Of a stretch of DNA of 64,000 nt, positions 60,440 to 64,000 are shown one piece after another. Source of the DNA: Anarhynchus alexandrinus (taxonomy: Eukaryota > Chordata > Aves > Charadriiformes > Charadriidae); contig VUYV01000148.1 in NCBI GenBank assembly GCA_008711295.1, positions 550,330 through 614,329 of the forward strand. Reading direction: 5' to 3'. The notes beneath the pieces were generated by a model. The model ran no database searches. It had not been told where the DNA came from and was given only the letters and a program-made list of their open reading frames with translations. The position numbers and the translations under genes were made by a program. Positions within the stretch are counted from its first letter, which is position 1. Every line of letters starts with the position of its first letter.

Positions 60440-60720
60440 ACATAAAGACAGTTTCTATCCCAAAGAGCTTAGCTTGAGATGACAGGCAAGTCAACACAAA
60501 GAACACATGGACCTGCATGCGGGAACAGTGATACTCAATATCTGATTACTGTGATAAGCTCTGGTCCTACTGCACCAACTGCTTAGGCACTGTTGGTGTT
60601 TTGTAGGCATTGCAGTAGCAGTGATTTTTAAGGAGGGATGTGAAGGAAGATAAGGGAGGGTTCATAGATTTGTGCAGAGGATTAGCATAGGAGAAACTTC
60701 CCTCTCCATGGTCTCTTCTG
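60440..60720 (+). mobile_element. Old SINE/LINE-like repeat remnant
   Basis: 'aaagacagtttctatcccaa' (60444-60463) and 'agagcttagcttgagatgac' correspond to the 'agacagtccctgccccaaagagcttacaatcta' phrase of core-SINE-type repeats. Further right, 'ttttaaggagggatgtgaag' (60627-60646) and 'gaggattagcatagg' resemble a companion segment known from sauropsid repeats ('tttaaggagggatttgaagg'). The two parts may belong to one element. The name is not settled. Confidence 0.45.
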
Positions 60721-63224
60721 GCCTCTGACCAAAGGAAACATGTCAGCCACGTGCTTACTTTCCAGCATGCATTTTGAGTGCTTTTCTCTGTCGGGACTTG
60801 TGTGGGCCAATTACTGGCTCCGTCCCCATGGAATGCTGCCCCTTTACATTTCTCACTGAATCGATTTGGATGAAATCTCCCTGAAAATCCTGTTTCTTTT
60901 CTTGCTCTTTTTTTCCCTAATGCAGCCTACTCTAATACCTCAACAATCCTCCTTCAGATCCCTGCGTAGCCCATTAGTGTGTTTGTACTGTAAGATTTCC
61001 TTCCTTTCCCATAATGCAGAAGAAATAATTTCATGGTGTTTTTCCCTTTCTGAATATTGACATAGATACTGCTGAAAGAGTCTCTCTGTCTGTTCCTGCT
61101 TGTACCTGTTCACACTTGAGCTCACACTCTTGTTATTTAGTGCTTAACGGTCCCCCCCCTTCCTTGGATGGGTGCTAATTGGCTAAAATTAAGCAGAGTG
61201 GTGAAATATCCTTCACACCCCATACTCATGTCCCTTTCCCAGCTTTTCAGCCTGCTGGTGCTTTAATTAATCCTGTTCAATGTGCTAGATGGCTCCGCAT
61301 CACTCCTGACCCCATCTGCAGTGTTTCAGGCTCTCAGAGAGATGCTTTAGCACCCCCCTGTCATTTTTGTTTATTTAATTTTCGCTAAATGCTTCCGCTT
61401 CTTGCTGGTCTTGGGGTGAAGTGATTTGATCCTTGCTCCTCTGTTCTGGTTGCTCCTGTTCAGGGCTGCATTAGCTGCTGAGTTTGGAGGTCAACGCTCA
61501 TCCTTTTACCAGGCTGCTATTTGCAGGTCGTTCCCTAGCATGAAACCTGGCCTGAGGCACAATACAAATTTGAAGTCTCTCCTGTGATTTCCTGGCTGTT
61601 TTCAGCAGGTCCCGCAGGGTGCTGGGGGACATCCAGGGACTTGGCTGGAGCTGAGCAGCTAATCTGCATGGCTGGAAAAGTTCAAGGTGTCCATTTGTTT
61701 GGTGACCATACTCATTGTCCTGCTGTGACGTTGTCTCCCAGAGCTGAGCACAGCCCATGTGGTGGCACTTGGTGAGAGGAGACACAGCCAAATGCCCATA
61801 GGTATCTGCTGGCCAGCAGCCCTGTAAGATGGGAACAGAGCACCCATGTCCCATTAGCTCCTATCTGAACCAGGCCTATGGGTCAGCTGAGGATGAATTT
61901 ACTACTTTCCTTCATCTGCTCCCTTCTGTCCCATCCCGTAGCAAGAGGTGTGGGTCTGTCGTTGGCTGGGCTGCCGGGCTGGTGGGGAGGTAGGCTGGAA
62001 GAGAGCGGGAGAGGCTGGAGGGTCTGAAAGCCTGCTGGACACTGGATCTGCTACCCAGTATGTTATTGCAGTTGACACTGGCTGATGTGGGAGGGGTTAA
62101 TAAATGCACCAACTTTCCCATGAGCTTTTTGGAGGGAACATTACAGTGAGAGAGATCTTCCTGGCTGTTGATTCTCCAAGTCTGATGTGGGTTGTGGGGT
62201 TTGTTGCTACCCCATAGCATCATGCCTGATCTTGCCTTGTGCAGACCTTAACTCCCCAACTTTCACTGTGTGTGTTGACCCTCCACCTGTGTTTGCAGGT
62301 AAATTCTTGCTGTCTGAGCTTTGCATCTGAATTCTTCCTCTCTTACAGAAGGGCTGTAAGTAAATAATCTGTGTGCAAAATGTGATCATGGGGGAATGCA
62401 GAGTTAGCTGCACTGAGTGATTTGGACAGTAAAGAGCCATAACCAAAGATGATTTCTTGCCCTGACCCAGATTCCTCTGGGAACCATGTGTACATCCCAT
62501 AGTTTTCAGTTCCCAACGTTAAACAGGCAAAAGAGCAGTGAGGATGTGTTGACTGTATAGTATCAGCTATTCGGAGACCATGGTGATTCATGAGTGCAAT
62601 GTGAGTATCAGACACGCACTGTATTTAGAGTCAGATTGAAGAGAAGCACCACCCTGCATCCTACATAGTTCTGCGTTGGCTTGGACCGGCCGTCTCCACG
62701 CCGACAGGACTCTTCTGAGAGATGGGGGTCTTTCTCTGATGCCCGAATGTAACAGGGGAGTTATGTAGGAGTGCGCCCTCATTCTCTGCACAGCACAGCA
62801 CAGCTTCAGGCTTAACTGAAAGCAGATCTCATCTTTTTTCATATATATTACAAGTGGTTCATCCAGCAGGGAGGACCATTCCTCATGCAGATGATGGGAC
62901 TGTCAGACATGCCACGGAGTACTCCCTGTCTCATATTTCACTCCTCTTGTTTGGCCACATTGCATCAGGAACAGTTGCTCTCTAAGCCATGCTGCTGGGA
63001 AGCCTTTTTTTGCCTCTATTGAGCAGTCAATAATCTACTAAAATCAAAACTATCCATTTGCCTTGTTCCTATCAATATAACTCTCTGCTTTTATTGAATC
63101 TCTCTGTCGAGCTAGCTGGTGATTTGATCTTTGTCGCTGTAGCATCTGACTGTCGCACGAATATATATGGAGGACACGGTCTCCTTGGCTTGAGAGATTT
63201 ATCTGTCTCTGTTGGGCTGGTCAG
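60721..63224. other. Unique noncoding DNA
   Basis: No gene, RNA or clear repeat. C-rich run at 61151-61158. Frames up to about 118 codons overlap on opposite strands and show no domain. Confidence 0.6.
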
Positions 63225-63365
63225 CAGAGGAAGGAAAAAAAGAAGGTAGAAAGGAAAGAGACAGATGGCATGAGATAAAGAGAAACTGAAAAGGCAGATC
63301 AAAAGATTGATGGGGGAAGAAAGGAGGAGAAGAAGGACTGAGCGAGGGAAGCAGCTGGAGAGAAA
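63225..63365. repeat. Purine-rich (GA) low-complexity tract
   Basis: Dominated by A and G on the plus strand ('ggaaggaaaaaaagaagg', 'ggggaagaaaggaggag', 'agaaggactgagcgaggg') with few interruptions. It adjoins a SINE-like remnant. Such tracts can adopt triplex structures, but no role is shown. Confidence 0.8.
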
Positions 63366-63479
63366 GCCGGTCTCAGGACTAACGGGATCGGAGAGGCAGA
63401 AGGGCTGATGCCACGGCAGTGACAGAATGCCCTGGTCAGGGTTAGGTCCCATGGAGCTGGACACCACACAGCCGTAAGG

Positions 63480-63530
63480 AGGGCCCTGCCCTACCCTGAA
63501 GAGCTTATTTAGAGGAAGAAGGAAAGAAGA
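63480..63530 (+). mobile_element. Short MIR/SINE-type phrase
   Basis: 'ggccctgccctaccctgaag' (63482-63501) followed by 'agcttatttagaggaag' corresponds to the 'cctgccctcaaggagcttaca' segment of MIR-like repeats. Only this piece is recognisable. Confidence 0.45.
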
Positions 63531-64000
63531 ATTAAAGATGCCGTCAGATGGTGTCTGAGGGGACCGCTAACGAGATCACATGGGGTCAGAGAGAGTGCGA
63601 GCGGCTTAAGGCAGCGGTTCCTTCCTAGGAAGCTGTTTAATCAAAAATATTGTATCTTGTCAGGAGTCAATGAAGCAAAGTTAAAATAGGCACGTTATTA
63701 TGTAAATCCCTTTACAGCCTGCTGGGAGAAGACAGGCCTAAGAAAACCCAGGCCGGGGCTGCTGCTGCGCTGGCTGACAAACACGAGAAGCCGCACTATC
63801 ATTACCCCATTCTCCAGGGCAGATGAGCAAAATGCGTTGTGCAGCCCCTCACTGCTCTCAGATCATTGAGCTTCCCACAGCACTAATCCTTCGCCTTGCG
63901 GACCTCCAGCCCCATGACAAGCAGGCAGTGAATTGCCTTTTTGTTTCCCTCAAAGCCAGCCTTGCTTGGCTGAGCAGGAGCTGGGAAGGCTTTGGGAGTC
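63531..64000. other. Right edge, conserved-looking unique sequence
   Basis: The part at 63640-63900 combines AT-rich ('aatcaaaaatattgtatctt') and CpG-containing ('cgagaagccgcactatc') sequence without repeats. It may continue as a conserved element beyond the window. No gene is visible. Confidence 0.3.

Noticed and set aside
1..64000. Search for endogenous retrovirus (LTR pairs, gag/pol-like frames)
   Set aside because: No long direct repeats, primer-binding site, or reverse-transcriptase or protease motifs were seen on either strand.
1..64000. Search for known microRNA seeds and hairpins (let-7, miR-9, miR-124, miR-21, miR-218 and others)
   Set aside because: No matching mature sequence was found by eye. 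Unknown hairpins cannot be excluded without a folding scan.

Overview
This window looks like nuclear DNA from an amniote, most likely a sauropsid (bird, turtle or crocodilian), in a stretch with no recognisable protein-coding gene. The evidence is the kind of interspersed repeat present. There are at least three decayed 3' ends of CR1 LINEs in the amniote style, several old MIR-type SINE remnants, and no Alu, L1 or young retrovirus. I put recognisable repeats at only a few percent of the window, which fits a bird better than a turtle or crocodilian, but I cannot fix the clade. Two isolated N bases, one directly after a run of C, point to a draft assembly.

No bacterial-style gene organisation is present: no operons, ribosome binding sites, rRNA, tRNA or CRISPR array. 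The longest open frames (about 190-204 codons) are what chance gives in 64 kb of six-frame sequence at this base composition. Several of them start at TTG or GTG, and none shows a protein family I recognise. The window is therefore best read as intergenic or deep intronic DNA.

Layout: a CR1 3' end opens the window (about 200-812). Then follows unique sequence with MIR remnants near 9.0 and 11.5 kb, a well-preserved CR1 3' end at 14.2-14.5 kb, a weak antisense CR1 piece at 16.1 kb, a MIR at 18.7 kb, and a CR1 end at 20.2 kb. The middle (21-33 kb) has an AT-rich conserved-looking block, a small CpG-rich patch at 24.4 kb, a poly-C run next to an N, a GT-rich simple repeat, an L3/L2-like tail at 29.3 kb, and two old repeats at 32.2-32.5 kb. 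The right half is mainly unique sequence. It has AT-rich blocks holding homeodomain-type TAATTA cores (43.4-43.8, 50.4-50.6, 57.5-57.8 kb), a 13-unit AGGGA array at 54.2 kb, a palindromic MITE-like element at 59.3-59.5 kb, and further SINE-like remnants at 60.5 and 63.5 kb.

Three places carry a good splice-acceptor sequence followed by an open frame (19.4-19.9 kb minus, 32.8-32.9 kb plus, 51.9-52.15 kb plus). They are listed as weak exon candidates only. If the window has a biological job, it is more likely cis-regulatory than coding. That is inference and depends on cross-species alignment that I cannot run. I did not find an undescribed system that I can support.
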